NCBI GenBank assembly: GCA_963576735.1 | Contig: OY755197.1 | Location: 3,236,501-3,300,500 of the forward strand | Source of the DNA: Bedellia somnulentella | Taxonomy: Eukaryota; Arthropoda; Insecta; Lepidoptera; Bedelliidae | Direction of reading: 5' to 3' | Length of the DNA: 64,000 nucleotides | The notes under the pieces: model-generated | What the model saw: the letters and a program-made list of their open reading frames with translations, nothing else | The model's database searches: none | What the model was told of the DNA's origin: nothing | Program-made: the position numbers and the translations under genes | Part shown: one piece after another, positions 51,240-62,628 of the stretch | How the letters are laid out: each line of letters opens with the position of its first letter | Numbering within the stretch: position 1 is the first letter of the stretch

Positions 51240-51320
51240 ATTGTTCGGTTGCACAAAGCGGCGATCGACAGTCACTGCACACCCAAACGGGAACCAATGG
51301 CGTGAGATATGATTGTATGT
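51240..51320 (+). mobile_element. LINE-R 3' fragment, diverged
   Basis: CACAAAGCGGCGATCGACAG, ACCCAAACGGGAACCAATGG, CGTGAGATATG. Confidence 0.6.
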
Positions 51321-52309
51321 ATACATACAAAACAAAAAACGATAGCATGCTCTTGATCGTAATATCCAATTAAATAAAAGTAAATTATTGACGTAAGAAA
51401 TATAAGGGAATTTCATACCTACCCTGCTACATACCCGCGATATGCTTTTGTATAGTAATATTTCTAAAACCAACTAGATTCAAACCCAATAAAAGGGAAC
51501 TATCTTCAGTTCGTTTTCCTCGTATGACCATGACAAGACCATAGACATAAAAATAACCGCCCTTGCATGCGGGTCCATAAGCAGTTATAAATACGTTCTG
51601 CAAAAGACGATTCAGATAAAATGTAATGATATAAGTTTAGTGTAAAAACTTCCAAAGACCAACTGCTTTTTATATATAATTTTTATATTAGAAAATTTTT
51701 TATTTAAATATTATGTAAAAATATATGAACAAGTAACAAATTCAAATTTGTATGTTGGCAATTGCAACCACGTAAGTGGTTTTGCGATGGAGAGGTTTCA
51801 ATTGTGTCAGTTATGCTATTGGAGCCCTGTATTTACTAAATACCAACAGAGACATTCGTAAAGATAAACGGTAAAGGTAATGGTCTAGAAGGAAAACGAT
51901 AAAATTTGTCAAGTTTGTGAAAACTGAATTTTTTCGTGTTCTTTACCTTTGGTAAAGGCATACGTACAATTGCTAAAAGAAACAAAATGTAAGATTCCTT
52001 TGAATCTATTGTGTTATTCGAGATGATTCCCTTATGATCTCTGAATGAATTTCTCGCTTTAAGAACTAATCTACAATCTCAATCACACATATATGAGTAT
52101 TTGTATATAATACATATATATTTCATTTACAACACATGAATAAAACGTTTCTCGTACGTGGCCCTCAAAAATTTCAAAAATTAGTTGACATAATGAATTT
52201 TATGAAAAAAAAATCTTACACCCTTCCACGACGTTATAATTTACAAAGATATGAATGGATCATCAGCATCATCAGCACCTATGTGCATTGTGACAACACT
52301 GAGTGTACC
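51321..52309. other. LTR-element interior, AT-rich, nothing recognised
   Basis: No gene or repeat was recognised. Confidence 0.4.
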
Positions 52310-52450
52310 TGTGAGCGTCTAGCAGGTGGCGGCCGGCGGCGGTGGCGGCGGCGGCAGTGACGTGACATGTCCATCACGGTCTTCATCACGGCAGGTACAA
52401 GCACAACCGTAGCGAGCGGGGACAGTTGCGGCGGCGGTCTTGTAATGCCA
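52310..52450. other. GC- and CpG-rich patch
   Basis: GGTGGCGGCCGGCGGCGGTG and CGTAGCGAGCGGGGACAG stand out from the AT-rich surroundings. It could be a promoter-like patch, a low-complexity coding remnant or a captured sequence; nothing decides this. Confidence 0.5.
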
Positions 52451-52922
52451 TGTGGGCATCATAATTAGACAGCAAGATAATCCGTCGTTTTTCGTATGTA
52501 AGTAATAATGAAAACTATTTTAATTTTCATATGTGAGTAATAATGAAAAACATTATAACCATGTGATTATTCAAAATAATGATGTTGATTTATCCATAAC
52601 AAGGTTATTGGATATGTAACTAAGAGCCAAAAGGCAATCAAAGCTGATATTGTGTTTGTGATTTTTCCTAACTATTATTACGGCAAAGTCAGCACCTCAA
52701 GTGAAATTCACTGAGTAGATTATCAGGTACCTGTCGATATACTTACCATCATACTGTTTCATGTTAATCCTGCTGGGATATATAACCCCAATGTTCAGAG
52801 AACTCGTCAGTGATGGGAACTATGGTCGTCTCGACCTTTAGGTTCTTCTTGCTTGGGTACGTCATTCGTACTGGTTCGTATGACACATTATTTTCCGACA
52901 ACTCAACGTTTTTATAGTAAAA

Positions 52923-53690
52923 ACTTACGGTCGGTGCACACCGTATTATTTAATATACATGTAGTAACTATTTACTGATTCATGATAATGCTGAAATGAA
53001 TAAAGCTACTTTCTGGGAAGTATCTCGTACAACCACTTTAGGAAAGCGCATGCCAATTGATCTTCTGGATAATAACTCGTATTACCTCTTTAAGAAGATT
53101 AAAAAGTTGTCGATGTATAATATTATTCATTATGATAACGTACGGTAGGTACACACCGTATTATTTGATATACATGAAGTAACTATGTTCTGAATGACGA
53201 TTATGCTGAAATGAATAAAGCTACTTTCTGGGAAGTATCTCGTACAACCACTTTAGGAAGGCGCATGCCAATTGATCTTCTGGATAACAACTCGTATTAC
53301 CTCTTTAGGAAGATTAAAAAGTTGTCGATGTTTAATGTTATTCATTGTGATAACGTACGGTAGGTGCACACCGTATTATTTGATATACATTTAGTAACTA
53401 TGTACTGAATGACAATAATGCTGAAATGAATAAAGCTACTTTCTGGTAAGTATCTCGTACAACCACTTTAGGAAAGCGCATGCCAATTGATCTTCTGGAT
53501 AACAACTCGTATTACCTCTTTAAGAAGATTAAAAAGTTGTCGATGTATAATGTTATTCATTGTGACAACGTACGATAGGTGCACATTGTATTATTTAATA
53601 TACATGTAATAACTATGTACTGATTGATGATAATGCTGAAATGAATAAAGTTACTTTCTGGGAAGTAGGTATCTCGTACAAAAGAAAAGT
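52923..53690 (+). repeat. ~214-bp tandem repeat, about 3.6 clear copies
   Basis: Copies begin near 52926, 53140, 53353 and 53568 at GTACGGTAGGTGCACACCG or variants. Each contains GCTACTTTCTGGGAAGTATC, CGCATGCCAATTGATCTTCT and GGAAGATTAAAAAGTTGTCG. More decayed relatives (CTTTCTACGCTGTATCGC, CCTCAATTTTCTGGGTAAT) go on to about 54080. Confidence 0.9.
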
Positions 53691-54352
53691 ATTTTAAAAA
53701 AAAACCTTTTGGTATAACGCCTTATCACGTTTTGAAATTTTAGTAGTTGGTTATACATATTAATCATGTCACCTTTTGGGGGATATCTTGTAAAACCAGT
53801 TCAAGAAAATACATTATGACAATCAATGTTCTGGTTAATATTCCTTATTATCTCTTTAAGAAAATTTTTATATAACATCTTCACTGTTTTTATGATTCAT
53901 GACACTTTCTACGCTGTATCGCGTAGGTAAAACCACTTTAGATATACATTACCTCAATTTTCTGGGTAATATTACATTACTTATTATCACTTTAATAAGA
54001 CTAAAAAGTGGGTCATTGATAAAGTTAATTAGAATTATGTCACTTTCTGCGCAGTATCGCACCATCACTTAAAAAAGTGGATTGAAGAAAAAACTGTATA
54101 ATAAGTATAATAACTCATTAAGGGGCTTAAGAACATAAAATGATTATATTACTCACCGCCATTTTTGCCGCCAACTATCAAAAATGAATTTACATATATA
54201 GTATTTCGGAGGTAGGTCCTTGTCAATTCATATATTTACTTGAACAGTCATTATACACTGGTATTTTCTAGCTGAAAAGCTGAAAATATATGACTGTAAC
54301 AATTTCTATTTTACGGAGACGAGACGTGTTTCCAATGCAGCACACCTAAAAA
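53691..54352. other. Decayed continuation of the 214-bp repeat
   Basis: Partial motifs of the tandem unit near 53770-53880 and 53900-54080; after that AT-rich sequence with nothing recognised. Confidence 0.5.
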
Positions 54353-54498
54353 GAATGAAAGAACGAGATTGGAGGACGAGGGACCGATTGATGACCGGAA
54401 TGAGTTGAAAAATCGTTATTTTCGCTCTGAAATGGTGTGACCATGCAGTGTATCCTGAATCGGACTACATGGTTTACTAAATCTTGAGGATGTAACAT
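54353..54498 (-). repeat. Long inverted repeat J, right arm
   Basis: Inverted partner of 49617-49769: ACGAGATTGGAGGACGAGGG, AATGGTGTGACCATGCAGTG. Confidence 0.88.
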
Positions 54499-54619
54499 TG
54501 AAATATAATTACACATTCAATAAACATATATATTTTTATTTACATATTCTACACATTACACACTTACAATGTATTTTTTTATTTTTTATTTATACGAATT
54601 GTAATATTAAGCACATAAA

Positions 54620-54991
54620 TATAGAATAGAATAAAACCCATAATTGTACTCATCACGTACCTCCTCCTCACAGTCCATATATGTCCCCACCAAGGGGCTC
54701 CAGCCCACCCTACATAGGGCGATCCGGCCACAGTCCACCACGCCGGCCAATTGCGGGCTGGCAGACCAACGACCACCACCGCAACAGTAGCCGGCAGCGA
54801 CGGCCCAACGTGCCCTCGGAAGCACGGAATCATCTTAATTCTCGGATAGTCAGGTGATTCAAGCCTGCAATATCCCTCCAAACTCGGTCAAATCTTACAA
54901 ACCAAATTTGTAAGGTGATCAGCCCCCCGGGGATCGAACTCGAGACCTCCGCACCCGAAACCAAGCGCTCAACCGCGAGGTCACGGAGGCA
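54620..54991 (-). mobile_element. SINE-C, tRNA-derived, inside the LTR element
   Basis: Minus strand: head with GACCTCGCGGTTGAGCGCTT and GGTCTCGAGTTCGATCCCC (A- and B-box-like), body with GGCACGTTGGGCCGTCGCTG and CCCGCAATTGGCCGGCGTGG, ending in AATTATGGGTTTTATTC. It is a different SINE family from A and B, GC-rich, without their 3' module. Confidence 0.8.
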
Positions 54992-57782
54992 GTCATCACA
55001 GTTAAAACATTTTACAAAGATTACACTGCTAAACAGAAGCACAATTGGTGGCTTAAAACTATCTCTTCCAGACAACTCTTCAATGGAGAGATCAATACGT
55101 TAGTAAAAAGAATAGGCAGATTCACAACTCACATACTCGTGAGGTTATAACTTAATTATTAATTATTTGTTTATATATTATATCGTACTTATGTGATTTT
55201 CTTATACATATTTTTTTATTTATTCACTATTTAAATCGCTTAGATCATTACTGCCTTCTAGGTATGACTGTCATTAGGGAGTGCTTTTAAGACGCGGTAC
55301 GAGCCTTAATGTCACAATCAGAACTACTATGGTGGTTGCTATGGAAATTTATTATACTGTATGGGACCCCATGTATCAAGTTTATATAAAAATGCTTCAA
55401 CAAAATCGAAATAAGTGTATTAAACACCTCACTATAGATTTCCATTTTTAGACAACCTTCCTAACTTCATCATCATCATCATCAGCCACTGGACGTTCTA
55501 ACTTTAAAACCCTTAAGATGTACAAAGGACACTAGGGATCAACTAATTTTAATGAAAACCATCCATAAAAAGGACTTGTAATCAAGGTTAAACTTCAGCT
55601 GTTCGTCCTACAATACTAGAATCCGATTCACATTCCGCACCCCATTTTCCGAAGCTGACATTTTTTTTTTATTAAGCATTTATTCATTTTAAATACTTTT
55701 GTAAACAGTTGGAATTTGTTGAATCAGCCGATCAACCTTTAATGTTCGAGTCCTAAAATTTTCTCATGATATAATTATTTAGATTATGAATTTATTTATT
55801 TTAAAGTATGTATTTTAAGTACTTTTATACATCGATATATGTATCTTATCTTGCCATACAACGCGGTAACGCCTTCAGCATCTTAGGTACCCTTTCCCGA
55901 TAAGATGAACTGGAAGATGTTTTTAGATTTTAAGTTAGGTTTTTTTTTTTAATAATATAAAATTTTTCTTTTTTAAATTTATATATGCCTGACCATGATA
56001 ATTTAATGTACAGGGCTTATTAGTTTTTCCTACCTTGACTTTCATTTAGTAAGCTTTATGATAATGGTAAGCTAGTTCTAAATAAGCTCTTATTGATTGT
56101 GTACCGAAAATAATAATTTCCTTGGAAAATAATAGTTGCACGGGGATTTGCTATAACTAACTCACATGGCCAATAGAAAGGAGTTTCCCGTTTCTGATTT
56201 GACTCAAGAGCATTCTGCTCCCGGAAAAACTGTCCGTCCACTCTTGGTCTTAGTACCTATGCTGACTTGTACCTAGTCAATAAACTTCGTACCAGATACC
56301 TTAAGTTGCTAGATTAATAAATCGCGCGCATAGCACACTATTACGCTGAGCGATTTCTGATTTATTCTCTGATTGATTATTTTTACTTTTGTGTTTAAAT
56401 TACACCATCTGAATTTATTACTGAATAAACTTTTGTAACATAAATTACCCTTTTATTCCATCAATATGGATAACTTTATATATTATCTTACATATATATT
56501 TATTTTTGTATTTGATGTTTATTACCAGTTTTTAAATATAAATATACCTACTTCAAAATTAGTACCATATATGACAAAGAATCTTATTTAGGTATACTTA
56601 ATAATAATAATATCATAATTAATTATACATGTACATGTTTTTAAAATCTTGTTATATTCGCTTGGTCTGGTGGGGATGACAATCTGATGTCTTCAAACGA
56701 ATTCATCTCTATAAACTATCCATATCATAGCCGATGTACACTTATTTTGTTTAAAATACTTATTTTAATTTGCAATTTTCTATATCAACTTCAAAATTAG
56801 TATACTATACTATAACTATTGGTAGAAACTTTAGAGGTCATCCTTGCTTGAAATATTGTGTACAGTTTGTTTCTCTAATAAATATTAAGCTATGGTAAAA
56901 TGTACATAATTTTGATTTATACCATTTTAATTTATTTTTACCTTCCCCTGCTCGTGGTTCTAATTATATTTTAAACAAATGGAAGCAGGGCGAAGATTTG
57001 AGGTAAAATCTACAGTTATAGTCTTAACAGTTATGATGAGCGGCACTTTTAAAGTACAGAAACAATGTTAAGATTATATATTAATTGTGTTTCACTTATG
57101 TATATAGATTGACAAGACAAAGATGACAGCGATATCCAAAAATAATACGCGGTGTGCTTAAATAAGTGTGAGTGGGTGACCCTAGTGTGGCGGATTCTAT
57201 ACTAGCCTTATAAAAATTCACGTATTTGACATTTTAGCCCATTCGTACACTTTATCGTAATTGATATATTGTGATGACAGAAGTTATTATTTGTTTCATA
57301 GTATATTTGCATCGAAATCTTTTATTTCGGATCCAAAGCAAAGCATATAAAATGGTAATAATTACAGTCTTAATTTGGACATGAATGGCTAAAAATTTAA
57401 TATTTCCCGAAGGATATGCAATGGATTTAGATTCTGTGCTAATGATTATGACTTAAATACCAGAATTAACGAAAATAAGACAATTATAATTCACACAGAC
57501 AGTTCATCTTGATGCCTAAGCCGTTGTAGGCAGCTATCGTGTCCGCGAGAGGATCACAGGTATACAGGAGGTATACCCTTGTTGACGTTTATGCTATGAT
57601 GTTTATCACTCTCTACCAACCCATGCACCTATACGCCAGCATATCTATTATGGTTAAGATATCTCAAAGCTACTAAAGATTTTGGCTAAAAATTACTTAA
57701 GATTTAAGAAAACTTCAGAAGAAAAGTATTGAATGTTTGATGCTGATTTGGTTTATATGGCAAATAAAACATAGTCTCCACC
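54992..57782. other. LTR-element interior, AT-rich, nothing recognised
   Basis: 2.8 kb without a coding domain. ATCATCATCATCATCAGCC at 55470-55488 resembles a short Lepidoptera-type dispersed motif. Confidence 0.45.
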
Positions 57783-58860
57783 AATAATAATAATAATAAT
57801 AATAATCTTTATTTACAATTAAAACCTAATACAGTCATAGCTAGAGCACTACAAAATAATTGGGTTTACATTTGAAGGAAGGTAGTATACACATAGGTGG
57901 ACATTGATGCCATAATAGGTCGAACCTGTGGCATGGACATCAATATTACAAAATTTTATTTTAACTAATACAAATCGTGTTGTCCTCTAGTACAATAGTA
58001 TGTGAGTGTGTGTGTGTGTATGTGTGTGTGTGTGTGTATGTGTGTGTGTGTGTGTGTTTGTATGTGAGCCGCGTGCGTGTATGTGTGCGTGTGTGGGGAG
58101 TGGTTATATGGGTGATTGAGCTTTTGTGCGCGATTCATCTAAATCGTGTCAATCATCCAATGTACGTCTTTATCGTTTGTTTTACGTTCTGAACTTCTAC
58201 GTTGTAGTTGTAATGCTCACGGGATTAATCAGAGCCCTACCTATAGCCCTGAGTAGAGGTATACCCTTTGGAACTATCAAAGTTGAGCTCTCTGGCTTTA
58301 GTAGGTTTTATGACAGAGCGTGACTTACAACCTCTACACAGCAATTTAGTGCTACCCCATTTACTTTGATGTCAGTTAAGTATTTATCAAGTTCCAGGTC
58401 TAAAGCTGAACTTGAGCTATTTCATTGTTTTTCATTTTTATCCTTCGGATTACCCTTCTTGTATACAAAACAGGAACAATACATTCACAAATTGTAACTA
58501 TGATCAATTTTTGAAACAGAATATTCAATTTATTAAATCAGTAGTAGTCCCAGTTGATGTAAATATTAAATATTGGTTTCAATATCATGACATCAATAAG
58601 GCCTCCGCGACAAAGTGAAAATTCCGGCATCTGCCCAACAGGTTCGCCCAGTCCGGAGACCAAATATAACAAACTTTTTGAAATTACCCGAAAATTCAAA
58701 TCGTTTTCTATTATTATTTTAGATTGAGCTACAATTAAACATATTCGTAAAACCTTACATTGTTAAGAATTTGTAAATCTACCTAGCATTAATTGAGTTT
58801 ATATAGTTAAATAGTTACAAGTTGTATTTTGCCCTTTTCGGTAAATAAATTTGAATTTGA
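57783..58860 (-). mobile_element. Possible LINE 3' UTR fragment
   Basis: An AAT run (57786-57806) followed by CTTTATTTACAATT reads on the minus strand as a LINE-like AATAAAG end with an ATT tail. A TG run (58001-58060) lies inside, as in the LINE end at 36884-37545. No RT codons are visible. Confidence 0.4.
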
Positions 58861-59402
58861 AGCATTTTGTCCATCGCAAAAGCAAAATACATTTGCGATC
58901 AATTTTTCGCCTTGAGAATCATTCAAGATGGTCACCATATTGACCAACTTTAACCGTATTAAAGAAATTAAAAACTTGTTCGGGTTTAAGCAGCTGCCTG
59001 AGCACCTACCCTACACCGTGCAGCAGACAATCTACATCCTGGCGCCCATTAATTTTACATTAATTTAGTAGATTGTTTTTGGCGTAATAATATTGATCAA
59101 GCGATTCTCCGTACTGAACTCTTTCAGCCAGCATCTCAGACAAAATAAACAATAGCTCATCCATTATCATTTACCCTACGTCGTTTCAAACTAAGCGACC
59201 CAACCAAAGAGCTGCGGTTACTGTCTATTTTGTTTTGGGAATAGTATCCACCCTCGCGTTTGCGTGCACAATGCTGTGAACATCTCTCCCTGCTATTTTC
59301 TCGTCCTCGCGCTAGGCGAACGCTCTCGTGTACGCCGAACCGGCTTACGAAGAGGCCTCTCCGCTGTTATTGGACTATTCGTTGTTCACCTGTTCACCTC
59401 GA
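58861..59402. other. LTR-element interior, nothing recognised
   Basis: No gene or repeat was recognised. Confidence 0.4.
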
Positions 59403-59522
59403 TTGACCTCGGTAACACGCTCCCGTAATACCCACGATCGATTTACCTCGGTATCACGCTCCCGTAATACCCACGGTTGTCGATTGACCTCGGTACCACG
59501 CTCCCGTAATACCCACGGTCGT
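59403..59522 (-). repeat. ~42-bp tandem repeat, three copies
   Basis: CACGCTCCCGTAATACCCAC follows GACCTCGGTA three times. On the minus strand one frame reads WVLRERxTEVNR repeatedly, so it may be a repeat-rich part of the former gag protein. Confidence 0.85.
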
Positions 59523-59540
59523 TCAGCATAACGCTTCCTG

Positions 59541-59657
59541 TCATCTCCAACACCTCCGTGTTGACTGTTTTTTTTTTTTTTTTTGGCACCTCCACGCCAA
59601 TTCTGCGCTCAATCTATCGTAACTGAAGCTACGACTTCTGCTCTCTTCTCGATCCAT
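59541..59657 (-). pseudogene. gag-like ORF start of the LTR element
   Basis: On the minus strand ATG 59657-59655 lies in a good start context (ACCATGG), about 65 bp downstream of the 5' LTR. It encodes MDREESRSRSFSYDRLSAE, AWRCQ and then a lysine run from a 17-base T tract (59568-59584), and stops at 59541. The place is where gag begins in LTR elements. The A tract may have caused a slip, because charged repeats go on in another frame (59403-59522). It is too short for domain recognition, and the rest of gag and all of pol are missing. Confidence 0.45.
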
Positions 59658-59708
59658 GGTGGAGAACTGAAAGTAGGCGCAGTACGAAAAACGTGATATT
59701 TTTCGCCT

Positions 59709-59721
59709 ATCCCACTTCTGA
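59709..59721 (-). promoter_or_regulatory. Primer-binding site (leucine tRNA-like)
   Basis: Minus strand TCAGAAGTGGGAT, two bases inside the 5' LTR. From memory it is complementary to the 3' end of leucine tRNAs (ATCCCACTTCTGACA), lacking the part that would pair with the last bases and CCA. It sets the element's direction. Confidence 0.65.
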
Positions 59722-59723
59722 GT

Positions 59724-60212
59724 TGTAGGGTCAACTTCAGGGAGTGTGGAGGTTTTGAAATAAAAACCCAAAATAGCGGTACACTTCGTATAATTTCATC
59801 TTTCACAACCACTTGCCGATACAACGGACTACTGACAAATGCCCCCGCAAAAACAGAGATCGTATATTTATACTTTACCTAACCTCAAATCAACTGACAG
59901 TCTTATTAATAATACTTTACTCAAATTTACATAATAATTATTATAACTCATTTATAAATAAATAATAACATTTTAGAAATGAGTATTTACTAAAATTATG
60001 GATTTAATTACAATCATTATTTTAATGAGCGTGAGCTGTTTTGAAGTAAAGTCAAACAAGTATCTCATTATTCATACACGATACCACTAATACTTATTAA
60101 ATAGGTAAATAATATGATTACACAATAAAACTATACAGTTTATCAATTATAAATAGTATAAATTATACAGTATAATAGCCAATCATAGCACACTCATTAT
60201 TATAAGCTTACA
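59724..60212 (-). repeat. LTR (5' LTR in the minus orientation)
   Basis: 489 bp, TGTAGGG..TTACA on the plus strand; nearly identical to 48805-49294. Confidence 0.9.
59862..59873 (-). promoter_or_regulatory. TATA-like box in the 5' LTR
   Basis: Minus strand GTATAAATATAC, about 140 bp before the LTR end; a plausible core promoter for the element. Also present in the other LTR at 48943-48954. Confidence 0.4.
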
Positions 60213-60448
60213 GATATATATACTCACGGCTATATTTCCCTAGAAGGGGTAGCCAGAGCTAAAATATTATAAATTCCTCAGCCACTTTTGGAAGTTGAGT
60301 GGGGAAAAGATGGTAAAAATAAAGGTTTTTGGTGATGGATCTCCAACCGCATCGCCCAAAAATCCAATAGAAAGCCTCAATACCCTTAGTCGCCTCTTAC
60401 GACACCCGTGGGTAGAAAGGGGTAGCGAAATTCTAAGCCGACACTACA
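60213..60448 (-). mobile_element. SINE-A, split by the LTR element
   Basis: Starts GATATATATACTCACGGC; the missing end of its tail (CATAGATA) is at 48797-48804. 5' module ends CCGACACTACACA at 60448. Target duplications at 48762-48796 and 60449-60483. Confidence 0.88.
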
Positions 60449-60483
60449 CACATTAGTACGTAGAAAATAAATAATAAAAATAA
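60449..60483 (+). repeat. 35-bp target duplication of SINE-A, right copy
   Basis: Identical to 48762-48796. Confidence 0.88.
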
Positions 60484-60795
60484 ATAAAATAATAAAATAA
60501 ATCTAAAAAATAGTATAAGTAAATATGATACGCCGTCTTATCTTCCTTATTGAAATCGTGTAACATATCTGAAGTTAGTAAATGTCATATTTCTAAGCAC
60601 AATAAGTACAATGGTAGAAGGCTCGATACGTGAAACAGGCTTCGTTCACTGAGCGTTGTTTCTGCTTCAGTAACTACGCAACTATTGCTATTTTGAGTAA
60701 CGCACATTGTTTTTATATGTATTCAGGGATCTTTGGTAAATAGCATTTATATTTATTTATGGTGTGGTGTTTAAATTGAGAGTGTTTTCCAAAAA
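60484..60795. other. AT-rich stretch, nothing recognised
   Basis: No gene or repeat was recognised. Confidence 0.4.
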
Positions 60796-60950
60796 ACAGG
60801 CGTCCGTAATAAAAAGAATAAAAGAGCATGTGTGAAAAGTGATGGATGTTAGAAACTAGAGAGGTTTACCAGGATCGTACAAAGTGGCGATCGATAGACT
60901 CTGCGAACCCAATGGGAACTAATGGCGTGAGTATCTATAAGTATGTATTT
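60796..60950 (+). mobile_element. LINE-R 3' fragment
   Basis: AGGCGTCCGTAATAAAAAGA, AAAGAGCATGTGTGAAAAG, ACAAAGTGGCGATCGATAG, GGGAACTAATGGCGTGAG. Confidence 0.82.
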
Positions 60951-61189
60951 ATGCAGTGTATTGTATGTTTTTTATAGTGATTTTTATACTATGGTGAACA
61001 TGTGTGTAATATTTTTAAGTATAATAGTGTCGCACTTGCATCGTTGAAGGTCGAACCAAGTTTAGAAAACAAGTTTAGAACACTAATAACTTTGCTCTTA
61101 CTATTAGATGAAACCAACGACAACTGCGGAGGTATTGCTGGATTTGTCCAATATTACTTTGTATACTAGTATAGATAGAGCAAAAAATG

Positions 61190-61280
61190 GTACTCTGAAC
61201 ACCAGGTGACAATGACACGATAGTCAGAAGTATTAGGATCTCTGCTTACACCTTCGGGGACATACGGCGTGGACGTTTAA
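61190..61280 (+). mobile_element. SINE-B, 3' end only
   Basis: TACTCTGAACACCAGGTGAC, CTTCGGGGACATACGGCGTG, GACGTTTAAG. Confidence 0.8.
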
Positions 61281-61680
61281 GAAATGACTAAGCTGTGCTA
61301 AAAAAATTGCGAGACAAAATACAACACCGGCAACAATCAGCCATACCCAAAACTAATACCATAGCACAAGAACTATAACAATATGACAAAGCTCACAAAA
61401 TAACCGACGGAACCCAACTCTGAAACAAATTTCTAACTTGACCGAAGTTCCCCGACAACCGTTGTGACGTCATGCGTGAATTCACTATATTACTCGGGTT
61501 ATACGAAATCTGAGATTGAGTCGTCGCTTTGTGAGCGTAATACTTCTCGGATACAATACGTATAGGGATGGTAAAAGTTAATTTATGAACTTAACTCACT
61601 TATAATCTAAACATGCTCGGCTTAGTATTGAAATACCTTAGCCTGTTTCAAATTTAACACGGGGTGAAAGTTAGGAAATA
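61281..61680. other. AT-rich stretch, nothing recognised
   Basis: No gene or repeat was recognised. Confidence 0.4.
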
Positions 61681-61890
61681 CATACATACTCACGGCAATT
61701 AGTCACTAAGGGGGTAGCCAAAGCGTCGGAGCTAGAAACTCCTCAGCCACATTTCGAAATTAATAGGAGAGATGATGATAAAAAAGGATCAATGGTGACG
61801 GATCTTCAACCGCATCAACCAAAAACTCGCCTCTTACAACTCCCGTGGATAGAAAGGGGTGAAACATTCTAAGCTGGCACAACACGGCAC
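61681..61890 (-). mobile_element. SINE-A, diverged
   Basis: ACATACTCACGGCAATTAG to AAGCTGGCACAACACGGC. Confidence 0.8.
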
Positions 61891-61957
61891 CTAAATATGG
61901 TTTAGGATATCGAAACTCTAAGCAAATGTATTGGTAAATAAGGCTTATTATATGTAT

Positions 61958-62206
61958 ACATACATACATACATATACTCACGGCTATAAATCCCTAGAAG
62001 GGGTAGCCAGAGCTAAGGAATTAGAAATTCCTCAGCCACTTTTGGAAGTTGCATGGGCAAAAGATGGTGAAAAAAAGGTTGTTGGTGATGGGCCTCCAAC
62101 CGCATCGCCCAAAAATCCCTTAAAAGCCCCAATACCGTTAGTCGCCTCTTACGTACACCCATCGGAAGAAATGGGGTAGTGCTATTCTAAGCCGACACTA
62201 CACAGC
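61958..62206 (-). mobile_element. SINE-A, full length
   Basis: Tail CATACATACATACATATACT, 5' module CCGACACTACACAGC. TATATGTA near both edges may be a short duplication. Confidence 0.87.
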
Positions 62207-62289
62207 AATGTATATATGTAATAAAAGCACTGATGTATTTCATCCTTCAGGTGTCGTAAGGAGTGTATTAAAGCTTTAAAATTAAATTT

Positions 62290-62546
62290 TTGGTTGTTAA
62301 CGGTGAGGGAAAACATCGTGAGGAAACCCACATGGCTGAGTTGTACTTAGTCATGTGACAGTGTATTCGTACAAAACGGCGATAGGCCTGTACCCTATCA
62401 CGTGATTACACTGTCCATGCAAAACGTGGGTACTCTGAACACCAAGTAACAAAGTCACGTGATGTTCAGAAGTATTAGTACCTCTGCCAACCCCTTCGGG
62501 GATATTCGGCATGAACGTTTATATTTATGTTATATGTTATATTATG
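62290..62546 (+). mobile_element. SINE-B, 5'-truncated
   Basis: Starts TTGGTTGTTAACGGTGAGGG in the central domain and runs to CTTCGGGGATATTCGG and a TTATG tail. Confidence 0.87.
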
Positions 62547-62547
62547 T

Positions 62548-62628
62548 TGGACCGGAGATCCGTCATTAACTACCTTTACTTCACCATTTTTTCCCATCGA
62601 GCTTACTAAAATGGCTAAGTTATTTCTA
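62548..62628 (+). mobile_element. SINE-A, degenerate middle fragment
   Basis: CCGGAGATCCGTCATTAAC, TACTTCACCATTTTTTCCC. Confidence 0.5.

Larger units (their letters stand above)
48805..60212 (-). mobile_element. 11.4-kb LTR retrotransposon, almost non-coding (LARD-like)
   Basis: Two direct repeats of ~490 bp (48805-49294, 59724-60212) begin TGTAGGG and end TTACA, as LTRs do. By eye they differ at about three positions. GATA precedes the left LTR (48801-48804) and follows the right one (60213-60216), a 4-bp target duplication. On the minus strand a 13-base match to the 3' end of leucine tRNA lies 2 bp inside the right LTR, so transcription runs right to left. No protease, reverse transcriptase, RNase H or integrase frame exists within; only a gag-like start near 59657. 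It would have to be moved by a relative's proteins. Confidence 0.88.

Noticed and set aside
49617..54498. Inverted repeat J as ends of a DNA transposon
   Set aside because: No sharp termini or target duplication were found, and the sequence continues differently outside the arms on each side.
54579..54881. 100-codon frame in the GC-rich SINE-C
   Set aside because: It follows the SINE-C body, a tRNA-derived non-coding repeat.
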